DNA of 64,000 bases from the NCBI RefSeq assembly GCF_003096275.1, contig NZ_QENQ01000001.1, positions 3,429,763 to 3,493,762 of the forward strand, read 5' to 3'. Every line of letters starts with the position of its first letter. Position 1 is the stretch's first letter. This document shows, piece after piece, positions 51,850 through 59,508 of the stretch. The position numbers and the translations under genes are program-made. Source of the stretch: Sphingomonas pokkalii. GTDB taxonomy: Bacteria; Pseudomonadota; Alphaproteobacteria; Sphingomonadales; Sphingomonadaceae. The notes under the pieces are model-generated. The model was not told where the DNA came from, did no database searches, and saw only the letters and a list, made by a program, of their open reading frames with translations.

Positions 51850-52512
51850 TCAGGCCACGGGCAGTTCGTATTTCTCGATCACCCATTCCTCTTCCTGCGC
51901 GCCGGCAATCCAGTCCTGCATGAAGGGGTGCTGGAGGATGGCGAGCATGTAGCTTTGGGCGAAGCGGGGAACGGGCAGGGAATAGGTTACGATCCGCGTC
52001 ACCACCGGCGCGAACATGATGTCGGCCGCGCCGAACGCCCCGAACAGGAACGGTTCCTCGCTGCCATAGCGGGCGCGGGCCTGGGCCCAAAGTTCCATGA
52101 TCCGTGCGAGATCGGCCTGCACATCGGCATCCACCGGCGCGGGCGGATAGACCTGGCGCACGTTCATGCTGTGCTTGCTGCGCAGCGCGGTGAAGCTGGA
52201 GTGCATTTCCGCCGCCATCGAGCGTGCCATCGCACGGGCGGCAGGGTCCTCGGGCCAGAAGCGGGTGTTGCCGGTCTTGTCGTTGAGATATTCCACGATC
52301 GCCAGGCTGTCCCACACCACGGCATCGCCGTCCCACAGGATCGGCACCTTGCCGGAGGAGGGGGCGAATTCGGCGCCCTGGCGGCGCTTGTCCCAATCCT
52401 GGTCGTACATCGGCACGACCGTCTCCTCGAACGGGAGGCCCGAGAGCTTGCAGGCGAGCCAGCCGCGGAGCGACCAGGACGAATAGGCCTTGTTGCCGAT
52501 GATGAGCTTCAT
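51850..52512 (-). CDS. Glutathione S-transferase family protein
   Basis: A 220-residue GST. The N-terminal thioredoxin-like domain starts MKLIIGNKAYSSWSLRGWLA, with the probable catalytic Ser in SSWS and the glutathione cis-Pro region GKVPILWDGDAVVWDSLAIVEYL. The helical C-domain follows from about 90. The NKAYSSWSLR start is typical of the group related to maleylacetoacetate isomerase/stringent-starvation-like GSTs. It is a single gene convergent to the cupin. Confidence 0.88.
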   Translation of the reverse strand: MKLIIGNKAYSSWSLRGWLACKLSGLPFEETVVPMYDQDWDKRRQGAEFAPSSGKVPILWDGDAVVWDSLAIVEYLNDKTGNTRFWPEDPAARAMARSMAAEMHSSFTALRSKHSMNVRQVYPPAPVDADVQADLARIMELWAQARARYGSEEPFLFGAFGAADIMFAPVVTRIVTYSLPVPRFAQSYMLAILQHPFMQDWIAGAQEEEWVIEKYELPVA

Positions 52513-52700
52513 GGTCTCTGCGATAGCCGCGGCCAGGCGGCGCGGCAACCGAAGAGGAGGGGGAAAAGAGGAGCGGCAGGCGAGGAGGGGAAGGACAGCT
52601 GGCAGGGCGCGCACGCTAGAATGTTGCATCGTCCGGCAAAGATTTCCAAGCTGTCGGCGGATCGCGGCTGGGGGCCGCGAGTCGAACGGGGTGGGATTGG

Positions 52701-54662
52701 ATGCGGATGAAGTGGGCGTGGCTGGCCGCGAGTGCGTTGGCCATCGGCGTAGGGCTGTCGGCGGAGGCGCAGGAGCAGAAACAGGGCCCGGCAACGCCGC
52801 CGGCCGCGAAGCCCGCGCCAGGCCCGCTGGACATCAAGGTGTTCGCGGACCTTCCTTCGATCGAGCGGCCGCAGCTATCGCCCGACGGCAAGCGCATCGC
52901 CGCTCGAATCGCGGCGAACGGCACGCAGTATTTCGCGATCATGGCGGCAGACGGTTCGGACCGGAAGCTGGTGGGAGCGGGGGACGCCGACATCAACTGG
53001 TGGCGCTGGGTGAACAACGACTGGCTGGTGATCGGGGTCGGCCGCGAGCAGGAGGTCGAAGGCGACCCCTGGTATATCTCGCGCGCGGTGGGCGTGGAGG
53101 CGCGGACCGCCCGGCTGGTTCCGCTGAATGCCCGCGACACCGGCCAGATTGGCGATGATCTGATCTGGGTGGCGCGGGACGGCACGGCGCGCGTGCTGCT
53201 TGCCGCGCAGACCTCCATCTATACCAATGACGCCGGCTTCTGGCCGAAGATCGACGAGGTCGACGTCACCACCGGCAAGCACAAGTCGGTGCTGGCGGGG
53301 CGCGAAGGCGTGCAAGCCTGGTACGCCGACGGCGCAGGCGTGGTGCGGATGGGCATCGGCATGAGCATGGACGGCCGGCAGCGACGACTCCTCTATCGGC
53401 CGACCGCCCGGGACAGCTTCCGCGTCATCGATCGCGCCAAGGGCATCCATGACGGCTTGCTGGTCCCGTCGCTGTTCCTGCCCGATCCGGGCAAGGCAAT
53501 GGTGGTGCAAGATGACGACAAGGGCTTTTCCGCCCTGTGGGAGTTCGACCTGACGACGATGCAGCGGGGCAAGCAGGTGTTTGCCAGCCCCGGTTTCGAT
53601 ATCAGCGGGCCGGTGGTCGATCCGCAGACCGCCACTCTGCTCGGCGTCGAGGTTTCGGAGAATCGATCGCTGACGCGCTGGCTGGACCCCGGCATGGCAG
53701 CGCTGCAGAAGAAGCTGAGCGAGCGGGTGAAGGGCGCGCAGGTGGACATCAGCAGCTTCAGCACTGATCGTTCGATCGTGATCGCCCATGTCGGCGATGC
53801 CAGCGCGCCCGGCGCCTGGTTCGTGTACCGCGTCGCCGACGATACGATGACGGTGCTGGCGTTCGACAATGCCGCGCTGGAACTCCGGCGGTTGCATCCG
53901 GTGCAGACCATCCAGTACAAGGCGCGCGACGGGCTGGAAATCTCCGCCATACTGACCCTGCCGCGGCGGAGCGGCCGCAAGAACCTGCCGCTGATCCTGA
54001 TGCCGCATGGTGGCCCGTTCGCCCGCGACGTGGAGGAATGGGACTGGTGGGCGCAGTTCCTGGCAGACCGCGGCTATGCGGTGATCCAGCCCAATTACCG
54101 CGGATCTTCCGGCTATGGCACACCCTTCACCCAGAAAGGCGAGGGGCAATGGGGCCTGGCCATGCAGGACGATCTGAACGATGCGGTGAAGACGCTGGTG
54201 GAGCAGGGCATCGCCGATCCCAAGCGGGTGTGCGTGGTGGGCGCGTCCTATGGCGGCTATGCCGCGCTGCGGGCGGCGCAGCGCGACGGCGCGCTATATC
54301 GCTGCGCCGTTTCCTATGCCGGCGTATTGGACCTCGGGCGGCTGCTGCAATATGACTCGCGCGCGCTGGGGCACGAAGCGAGCGGCGATTGGCTGAAGGC
54401 CCAGGCGCCGAACTTCAAGCAGGTGTCGCCGCTGTTCCACGCCGACGAATTTTCGATTCCCGTGCTGCTGATGCACGGAAAGAAGGATCGGCGCGTGCCG
54501 TTCAACCAGAGCAAGCTGATGGCCGAGCGGCTGAAGGCGGCGGGCAAGACGTTCGAGTTCATCGAACAGCCCCAGGCCGACCATTTCTTCACGCGCGGCG
54601 AGGATCGGCTGACCTTCCTCAAGGCGCTGGAGGCGTTCCTGGCCAAGTATAACCCGGCCTGA
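52701..54662 (+). CDS. S9-family prolyl oligopeptidase, secreted
   Basis: A 653-residue precursor with a signal peptide (WAWLAASALAIGVGLSAEAQ). The middle part (about 50-390) is a beta-propeller-like region. The C-terminal alpha/beta-hydrolase holds the triad: Ser near 516 in VVGASYGGYAA, Asp near 596 in GKKDRRVP and His near 628 in QADHFF. It would cut short peptides in the periplasm as an acylaminoacyl/dipeptidyl-peptidase-type enzyme. It is a single gene, convergent to the small GGCT protein with only 10 bases between stops. Confidence 0.9.
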   Translation: MRMKWAWLAASALAIGVGLSAEAQEQKQGPATPPAAKPAPGPLDIKVFADLPSIERPQLSPDGKRIAARIAANGTQYFAIMAADGSDRKLVGAGDADINWWRWVNNDWLVIGVGREQEVEGDPWYISRAVGVEARTARLVPLNARDTGQIGDDLIWVARDGTARVLLAAQTSIYTNDAGFWPKIDEVDVTTGKHKSVLAGREGVQAWYADGAGVVRMGIGMSMDGRQRRLLYRPTARDSFRVIDRAKGIHDGLLVPSLFLPDPGKAMVVQDDDKGFSALWEFDLTTMQRGKQVFASPGFDISGPVVDPQTATLLGVEVSENRSLTRWLDPGMAALQKKLSERVKGAQVDISSFSTDRSIVIAHVGDASAPGAWFVYRVADDTMTVLAFDNAALELRRLHPVQTIQYKARDGLEISAILTLPRRSGRKNLPLILMPHGGPFARDVEEWDWWAQFLADRGYAVIQPNYRGSSGYGTPFTQKGEGQWGLAMQDDLNDAVKTLVEQGIADPKRVCVVGASYGGYAALRAAQRDGALYRCAVSYAGVLDLGRLLQYDSRALGHEASGDWLKAQAPNFKQVSPLFHADEFSIPVLLMHGKKDRRVPFNQSKLMAERLKAAGKTFEFIEQPQADHFFTRGEDRLTFLKALEAFLAKYNPA

Positions 54663-54672
54663 AGCCGAACGA

Positions 54673-54999
54673 TCAGGCCTTTACATAGACCCAGGCATGG
54701 GTGCCGGAAGCAAGCGGCACCCATGCCCTGCGGTAGTTCTCGCTTTCATAGATATCGGCTGCGGCCAGTTCCTGCGGCGTAAGCCGAAACACCTTGCCCC
54801 GAATGGCGGGGCCATCGCCCGGCACCAGGGCGAGATGCGTCTCGACCCCGCTGGCATCGAGCACGGCGGGATCGCTGATCTGGATTTCGGTGACGACATA
54901 GCCGTGCAGCACGTCGTCGCTTCCTTCCAGCAGCCGGCCGAACTGGCGGCGCTGCACCTGGTCGAGCTGGAGCGTGCCGTAGGAGAAGAGCGGCTCCAT
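54673..54999 (-). CDS. Gamma-glutamylcyclotransferase-fold (AIG2/GGCT-like) protein
   Basis: A 108-residue protein. The start LFSYGTLQLDQVQRR carries the YGTL substrate-pocket motif, and the middle IRGKVFRLTPQELAAADIYE contains the glutamate expected for catalysis in this fold. The end is HAWVYVKA. Such proteins act on gamma-glutamyl amines or peptides. It lies seven bases from the engB stop, on the same strand, so it is probably read with engB. Confidence 0.8.
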   Translation of the reverse strand: MEPLFSYGTLQLDQVQRRQFGRLLEGSDDVLHGYVVTEIQISDPAVLDASGVETHLALVPGDGPAIRGKVFRLTPQELAAADIYESENYRRAWVPLASGTHAWVYVKA

Positions 55000-55006
55000 A
55001 GGTCCC

Positions 55007-55642
55007 TCAACCGATCGCTTCGAGCACCGCGGCGCGCAGTTCCGGCATTCCCATGCCCTTTTCGCTCGAGGTGGCGAGAATCTCCGGATGCGCGGCGGCG
55101 CGCTTGCGGGCTTCGTCGGCGGTGCGGGCCGTTACCTCGGCCAGCTCGCTCGCCTTGATCTTGTCTGCCTTGGTAAGGACCAGCCGATAGCTGACCGCGG
55201 CGGCATCCAGCATCTCGAGGATCTCGCGATCGACATCCTTGATGCCGTGGCGCGAATCGATCAGCACCAGCGCGCGCTTCAGTTCCTGCCGGCCGCGCAG
55301 ATAGTCGTTCACGAGGTAGCGCCACTTGCGGACCATATCCTTGGGCGCCTTGGCGAAGCCGTAGCCGGGCATGTCGACCAGGCGGAAGCGCAGCGGCTCG
55401 CCTACATCGAAGAAGTTCAGTTCCTGCGTACGCCCCGGCGTGACCGAGGTGCGGGCGAGGCTGTTGCGGTTGGTCAGCGCGTTGATCAGCGATGACTTGC
55501 CGACGTTCGAGCGGCCCGCGAACGCGATCTCCGGCACGGTCGGCTGGGGCAGGTGCTCCAGCGCGGGCGCGGACTTGAGGAACGCGATGGGGCCGGCGAA
55601 CAGCTTGCGCGCGGCTTCGATCTGGTCGGGGTCGAAGGACAT
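55007..55642 (-). CDS. engB: Ribosome biogenesis GTPase EngB/YsxC
   Basis: A 211-residue small GTPase. G1 is FAGRSNVGKSSLINALTNR, G2 lies around TSVTPGRTQELNFF, G3 is LVDMPGYGFAKAP, and G4 is LTKADK. It assists 50S subunit assembly. It is part of the rpmH-rnpA-yidD-yidC-engB set, but separated from yidC here by a 243-bp repeat-bearing gap. All G motifs intact. Confidence 0.95.
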   Translation of the reverse strand: MSFDPDQIEAARKLFAGPIAFLKSAPALEHLPQPTVPEIAFAGRSNVGKSSLINALTNRNSLARTSVTPGRTQELNFFDVGEPLRFRLVDMPGYGFAKAPKDMVRKWRYLVNDYLRGRQELKRALVLIDSRHGIKDVDREILEMLDAAAVSYRLVLTKADKIKASELAEVTARTADEARKRAAAHPEILATSSEKGMGMPELRAAVLEAIG

Positions 55643-55727
55643 CAGTTACTCAGCTGCCCCGACGAGCGGGGCCCTTTCAGATACGCCCGTCAGAGGCGAG
55701 GGTGTTGCGGCTTGACGAAAGCCGTTC

Positions 55728-55823
55728 GCCATCCCCGCGAAGGCAGGGATCCATTCGCCTGAACGCCGGGGGCTGGAGCCTGAGCGTCGAGGGCAATGGA
55801 TTCCCGCCTTCGCGGGAATGACG
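55728..55823. repeat. REP-like doublet between engB and yidC
   Basis: Two hairpin units in opposite orientation: ATCCCCGCGAAGGCAGGGAT then CCATT near 55731-55755, and AATGG then ATTCCCGCCTTCGCGGGAAT near 55795-55819. The arrangement mirrors the doublet at 3100-3193. It fills the only large gap (55643-55885) in the yidC-engB block; no gene is seen there. Confidence 0.75.
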
Positions 55824-55885
55824 ACGTATTTTGGGGCGGGCGCCCCTCCCGAGCCAGGCGCGGATCGTGGAGGGGCGTGCCGCCA

Positions 55886-57604
55886 TCACTTCGCCTTGGC
55901 CGCTTTCGGCTTTTCGACCGGCACCTTCATCTCCGGGTGGCGCGAATAGAGCCATTGCTGCTGGAGCACGGTCAGCACGTTCGAGGTGATCCAGTAGAGC
56001 TGCAGGCCCACGGCGAACGGCGCCATCAGGAACATCAGCATCCACGGCATGATCGCGAACACCTGCTTCTGCATCTCGTCCATCGGCGCCGGGTTGAACT
56101 TCATCTGGAAGTACATCGAGATGCCGAGCAGCACCGGCACCACGCCGATCGCCAGGAAGCTGGGGGGCGTGAAATGGAGATAGCCGAACAGGTTGAGGAT
56201 CGTCGCCGGATCGGGGGCCGAAAGATCCCGGATCCAGAAGACGAAGGGCTGGTGGCGCATCTCGATCGTCAGCAGCAGCACCTTGTACAGCGCGAACATG
56301 ATCGGAATCTGCAGGAGCATGGGTGCGCAGCCCGCGAGCGGGTTCACCTTTTCCTCCTTGTACAGCTTCATGATCTCCTGCTGCTGGCGCGGCTTGTCGT
56401 CCTTGTAGCGCTCCTGGATCGCCTTCATCTTCGGCTGCACCTGGCGCATCCGCGCCATCGAGGCGAACTGCTTCTGGGCGATCGGGAAGAGCAGGCCGCG
56501 AATGGTGATCGTCAGCAGGATGATCGCCACGCCGAAATTGCCGACCAGCTTGAACAGCCAGCTGAGATAGGTGAAGATCGGGCGTTCGATGATCTCGAAC
56601 CAGCCCCAGTCGATCGCGCGTTCGAACTTCGCGATATCATACTGCTTCTGATAGGCATCGAGCAGCTTCACTTCCTTCGCGCCGGCGAAGAAGTGGCTGG
56701 TATAGCTCGACTGCTGGCCAGGCTGCACCGTGATCGGCTGCGACCGGGCGACATCCGCCTGATATTGCTGGGCGGCGGTGCCGCGCTGCTGGATGTTCAC
56801 CGAAGCGCGCTGATCCGGGATCGCGGCGGTGAGCCAATAATGATCGCTGAAGCCGACCCAGCCGCCGGTGGTGCTGAACTGCTGGGGCGTGCTCTCGATA
56901 TCCTTCCAGTCGATATAGTGCGCCGCATCGGTGGTGGCGGCGACGGGACCGACATGCGCGGCCCACTGGCTGGTGTCCGTCGAGCGCTGGCCGCGCGAGA
57001 TGAGCGTATAGGGCGTGACAGCGATCGGCGCAGCGGCACGGTTGGCCACCGTCTGGCGGACGGTGAACATGAAGTTCGAATCGACCGCGAGTTCGACCTG
57101 GAAAACCTGGCCGGCGCTGTTGGTGGCGGTAAGCTTCACCGGCGTGGCGGGCGTCAGCTTGTCGCCATCGGCCTGCCAGACGGTGTCCGCGCCCGGGGCA
57201 TTGGCGCCTTGCCAGCCGAACTGGGCGAAATAGGAACCTTCCGCACCGCTGGGCGACAGCAGCCGGATCGGCGGAGAGTTCTTCGCGACGGTCTGATCAT
57301 ATTCACGCAGGACGAGATCGTCGATGCGCAAGCCCTTCAGATTGATCGAGCCCTTGAGGGAAGGGGTATCGATTTCGACGCGCGGCGTTTCCGACAGCAC
57401 GGCATCGCGGTTGCGAATCGCCTTCGCGCTGTTCGCCGCCGGATCGGCGCCTGGATTCGGCACCGGCTGCAGCTTGCCATCGACCATCTTTGCCGGGGCC
57501 GGAGGCTGCTGCGGGAAGATCCAGTGGCTGATCATCGGCCAGCCGAACAGCACCAGCGCCGCGAACACCGCAAAGAGGATGAAATTCTTCTGTTCTTCTT
57601 TCAC
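55886..57604 (-). CDS. yidC: Membrane protein insertase YidC
   Basis: A 572-residue inner-membrane protein. An N-terminal helix (FILFAVFAALVLFGWPMISHW) is followed by a large periplasmic domain (about 60-340) and the conserved core of five helices: VGNFGVAIILLTITIRGLLFP (with the key Arg), CAPMLLQIPIMFALYKVL, and the end FAVGLQLYWITSNVLTVLQQ. It inserts and folds membrane proteins, alone or with SecYEG. It is separated from yidD by 21 bases. Confidence 0.97.
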   Translation of the reverse strand: MKEEQKNFILFAVFAALVLFGWPMISHWIFPQQPPAPAKMVDGKLQPVPNPGADPAANSAKAIRNRDAVLSETPRVEIDTPSLKGSINLKGLRIDDLVLREYDQTVAKNSPPIRLLSPSGAEGSYFAQFGWQGANAPGADTVWQADGDKLTPATPVKLTATNSAGQVFQVELAVDSNFMFTVRQTVANRAAAPIAVTPYTLISRGQRSTDTSQWAAHVGPVAATTDAAHYIDWKDIESTPQQFSTTGGWVGFSDHYWLTAAIPDQRASVNIQQRGTAAQQYQADVARSQPITVQPGQQSSYTSHFFAGAKEVKLLDAYQKQYDIAKFERAIDWGWFEIIERPIFTYLSWLFKLVGNFGVAIILLTITIRGLLFPIAQKQFASMARMRQVQPKMKAIQERYKDDKPRQQQEIMKLYKEEKVNPLAGCAPMLLQIPIMFALYKVLLLTIEMRHQPFVFWIRDLSAPDPATILNLFGYLHFTPPSFLAIGVVPVLLGISMYFQMKFNPAPMDEMQKQVFAIMPWMLMFLMAPFAVGLQLYWITSNVLTVLQQQWLYSRHPEMKVPVEKPKAAKAK

Positions 57605-57625
57605 CGATAATCCCCGGAAGGAAGC

Positions 57626-57838
57626 TCAAGGAACGGGATCTGGGCCGTGCCCGCCCCATGGATGGCAGCGCGCGATGCGCCGAAGCGCAAGCCAGCCGCC
57701 TTTCACCGCCCCATAGCGGCGAAGCGCCTCAATTGCATAGGCCGAACAGGAAGGCTGGTAGCGACAGCTGGGCGGCAGGATCAGCGACGGGCCCAGCTGC
57801 CAGGCGCGCGCGAGCAACATCAGCAGGCGCGCGATCAC
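57626..57838 (-). CDS. yidD: Membrane protein insertion efficiency factor YidD
   Basis: A 70-residue protein: MIARLLMLLARAWQLGPSLI, then the diagnostic Cys motif PPSCRYQPSCSAYAIEALRRYG and RCHPWGGHGPDPVP. It helps YidC-dependent insertion at the membrane. The start is GTG at 57838 overlapping the rnpA stop (GTGA). Order rnpA-yidD-yidC is the standard one. Confidence 0.95.
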   Translation of the reverse strand: MIARLLMLLARAWQLGPSLILPPSCRYQPSCSAYAIEALRRYGAVKGGWLALRRIARCHPWGGHGPDPVP

Positions 57839-58182
57839 TGGTCAGCCTTGGGGCGAACGCGCCGAAGCGCCTTGGCGAGTTCCGCCTTCAGATCGGTATA
57901 GGGGCGTTCGATTCCGCCGTTCCTGCCGATCAGGACATGATCCGCGCCGGCGATTCCCGCCGCTGGCAGGATTTCGCGCGCGAGCATGCGAAAGCGCCGC
58001 TTCATCCGGTTGCGGATGACGGCGTTGCCAACTTTCTTGGATACGGTAATGCCGATCCGCATCGACGGATCGGCATCGTTCCGTTCGCGTACCAGCAGGA
58101 CGAAGCCGGGCATGGGTGCCCGCTTTCCCCCGTTGGCGGCGAGATAATCCTTGCGCTGCGTGAGCCGGTCGAGGCTCGGCAA
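57835..58182 (-). CDS. rnpA: Ribonuclease P protein component
   Basis: A 115-residue basic protein. Conserved are LDRLTQRKDYLAANGGKR, RIGITVSKKVGNAVIRNRMKRRFRMLARE and DHVLIGRNG. It binds the RNase P RNA and helps cut the 5' leader of pre-tRNAs. The only reasonable start is TTG at 58182, 15 bases after the rpmH stop, giving MPSLDRLTQRK; frames further upstream overlap rpmH. Ribosome site not obvious, so coupling to rpmH translation is likely. Confidence 0.9.
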   Translation of the reverse strand: MPSLDRLTQRKDYLAANGGKRAPMPGFVLLVRERNDADPSMRIGITVSKKVGNAVIRNRMKRRFRMLAREILPAAGIAGADHVLIGRNGGIERPYTDLKAELAKALRRVRPKADQ

Positions 58183-58196
58183 GGGCGTGTCGGTGC

Positions 58197-58331
58197 TTAC
58201 GCCGACAGCTTCTTGCGGCCGCGGGCGCGGCGGGCGCGGATCACATTGCGACCGCCCGGGGTCGCCATCCGTGCACGGAAGCCGTGCCGGCGCGCACGCA
58301 CCAGGTTGCTCGGCTGAAAGGTCCGCTTCAT
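58197..58331 (-). CDS. rpmH: 50S ribosomal protein L34
   Basis: A 44-residue protein too short for most ORF cut-offs: MKRTFQPSNLVRARRHGFRA, then RMATPGGRNVIRARRARGR and KKLSA. This is the standard alphaproteobacterial L34. It lies directly upstream of rnpA, and the pair marks the first genes of this block. ATG at 58331 with upstream GAGGATGAGC region. Confidence 0.97.
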   Translation of the reverse strand: MKRTFQPSNLVRARRHGFRARMATPGGRNVIRARRARGRKKLSA

Positions 58332-58623
58332 CGCTCATCCTCGAGTATCTAGAACGTAAAAGGGCCGCCACAGGGGCGGCCGCGTGTCGAGCGCCCTTAC
58401 GGGGAAGCGGCGCAGGAGTCAACGCGGCATGCGGGATTCGGGCGAGTTCCTGGCGCATTGCTGTGGAGATGGGAGTGGTGTGTTGGTTGTGCAAGACGCG
58501 GGCCGGCGGGGCGGTTGAAGGGGTGAAGTTGAGGAAGTTCACGGTCTCGCCGCATTCCCGCTAACGGTAGTTTAGGGCTCGGGCGCGTATTCGGACGCGA
58601 GAGGCGAGCGGCTGAAACTGGTG
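58332..58623. other. Intergenic region upstream of rpmH
   Basis: No gene is seen between rpmH and the MITE-like element. The stretch should contain the rpmH promoter (minus strand) and a piece at about 58525-58555 (GAAGTTCACGG, CTCGCCGC) resembling 59249-59320 on the far side of the element; it is probably another dispersed repeat. Confidence 0.4.
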
Positions 58624-58792
58624 GATTGTGTTGAAAAACTCTGTCATCGGGTGACCGACAGCGGTGGAGTGCAACATAAGTTCGCGCAGTGATCTTAGCG
58701 AGTTATTAAGCTACAACCGCCGAATCTTTGCGGCATCTATATTTCGGCGCTGACCACTGTGATCGGCCCACCGGGAGTTTTTCAACACAATC
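58624..58792. mobile_element. 169-bp MITE-like element with 18-bp perfect terminal repeats
   Basis: GATTGTGTTGAAAAACTC (58624-58641) is the exact inverse of 58775-58792. The 4-base direct repeat GGTG flanks both sides (58620-58623 and 58793-58796), as expected of a target-site duplication. The interior is AT-richer than the genome and has no ORF. The TIR sequence is of the type found at ends of IS5/IS1182-class insertion sequences, so this looks like a non-autonomous derivative. The right end lies 5 bases from the stop codon of the following hypothetical gene. Confidence 0.8.
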
Positions 58793-58797
58793 GGTGG

Positions 58798-59169
58798 TTA
58801 GCCGCCGTTCGGCTGGACAGACAGGACCTCGAAGCGCGCGACTTGCGTGGAGCTCATTGCTTTAGCGAGTTCCCGCTCCCGATAGCCTGGCTGAACAACA
58901 AGCCAGTCTACAAATTTGTCCCGGCCATTCGCTTCAAGAGGGAACATTCCAACGGGATCCGTGCGATCTGAGTATAGCAAGAAAACAACGTCGGCACCCC
59001 AAGGGCCGCTATCATCTGTTGCTACTACAACTCGCCGTATGTCACGGATAGCGAACCTTTGCTCAGTGCCATGACCGTCGCTGGTAACGATCTCCGCGCC
59101 GAGCAGATCGACACTCCACAACGTCAGCGGGGACGTTCCCGCGAGCCATTTTCGTAACCGGCCAAACAT
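58798..59169 (-). CDS. Hypothetical protein, no family recognised
   Basis: A 123-residue cytosolic-looking protein: MFGRLRKWLAGTSPLTLWSV, then alternating strands (AEIVTSDGHGTEQRFAIRD, VVVATDDSGPWGADVVFLLY) and a helix (GRDKFVDWLVVQPGYRERELAKAM). The strand-rich start could be a small PH-like or immunity-type fold; no motif is decisive. ATG 59169 is chosen over one 21 bases earlier. Base use is a little AT-richer than neighbours. The MITE-like element was inserted just beyond its stop codon. No operon partner is seen. Confidence 0.6.
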   Translation of the reverse strand: MFGRLRKWLAGTSPLTLWSVDLLGAEIVTSDGHGTEQRFAIRDIRRVVVATDDSGPWGADVVFLLYSDRTDPVGMFPLEANGRDKFVDWLVVQPGYRERELAKAMSSTQVARFEVLSVQPNGG

Positions 59170-59508
59170 GATTGGTAGAGTACACCGCATTTGGCATGTC
59201 TGGAATTGGGCGGGAACAGCCTGTCCGCCTTATACGCCCATAGCCCGGAAAGTTCACGTCCTCGCCGTGCGCCGAAGGCAGCTTAAGTTCACGAAGTTCA
59301 CACACTCGCGCGATCCCACGCGCGGGGAATGCAGCATGCCGGACGGTTCAAAGAGCGGGCGGGTGCCTAGGAACATGTGGGGAACGATGCCCGGCGTACA
59401 AGATGCGGGCAAATGGGCGATGGGGCCGCCATCCTTTGCCTGCTGCCGATCGGAACGCTTTCGTATCGGGAAAAAGCGGCTATGCTGCCGACCGGGGGAG
59501 AGCATATC
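59170..59508. other. Spacer upstream of comM
   Basis: No convincing gene. It holds promoter DNA for the hypothetical gene (minus) and comM (plus), and a direct-repeat-like stretch GTTCACGAAGTTCACAC (about 59288-59304). Upstream in-frame extension of comM through 59377 lacks family resemblance. Confidence 0.4.
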
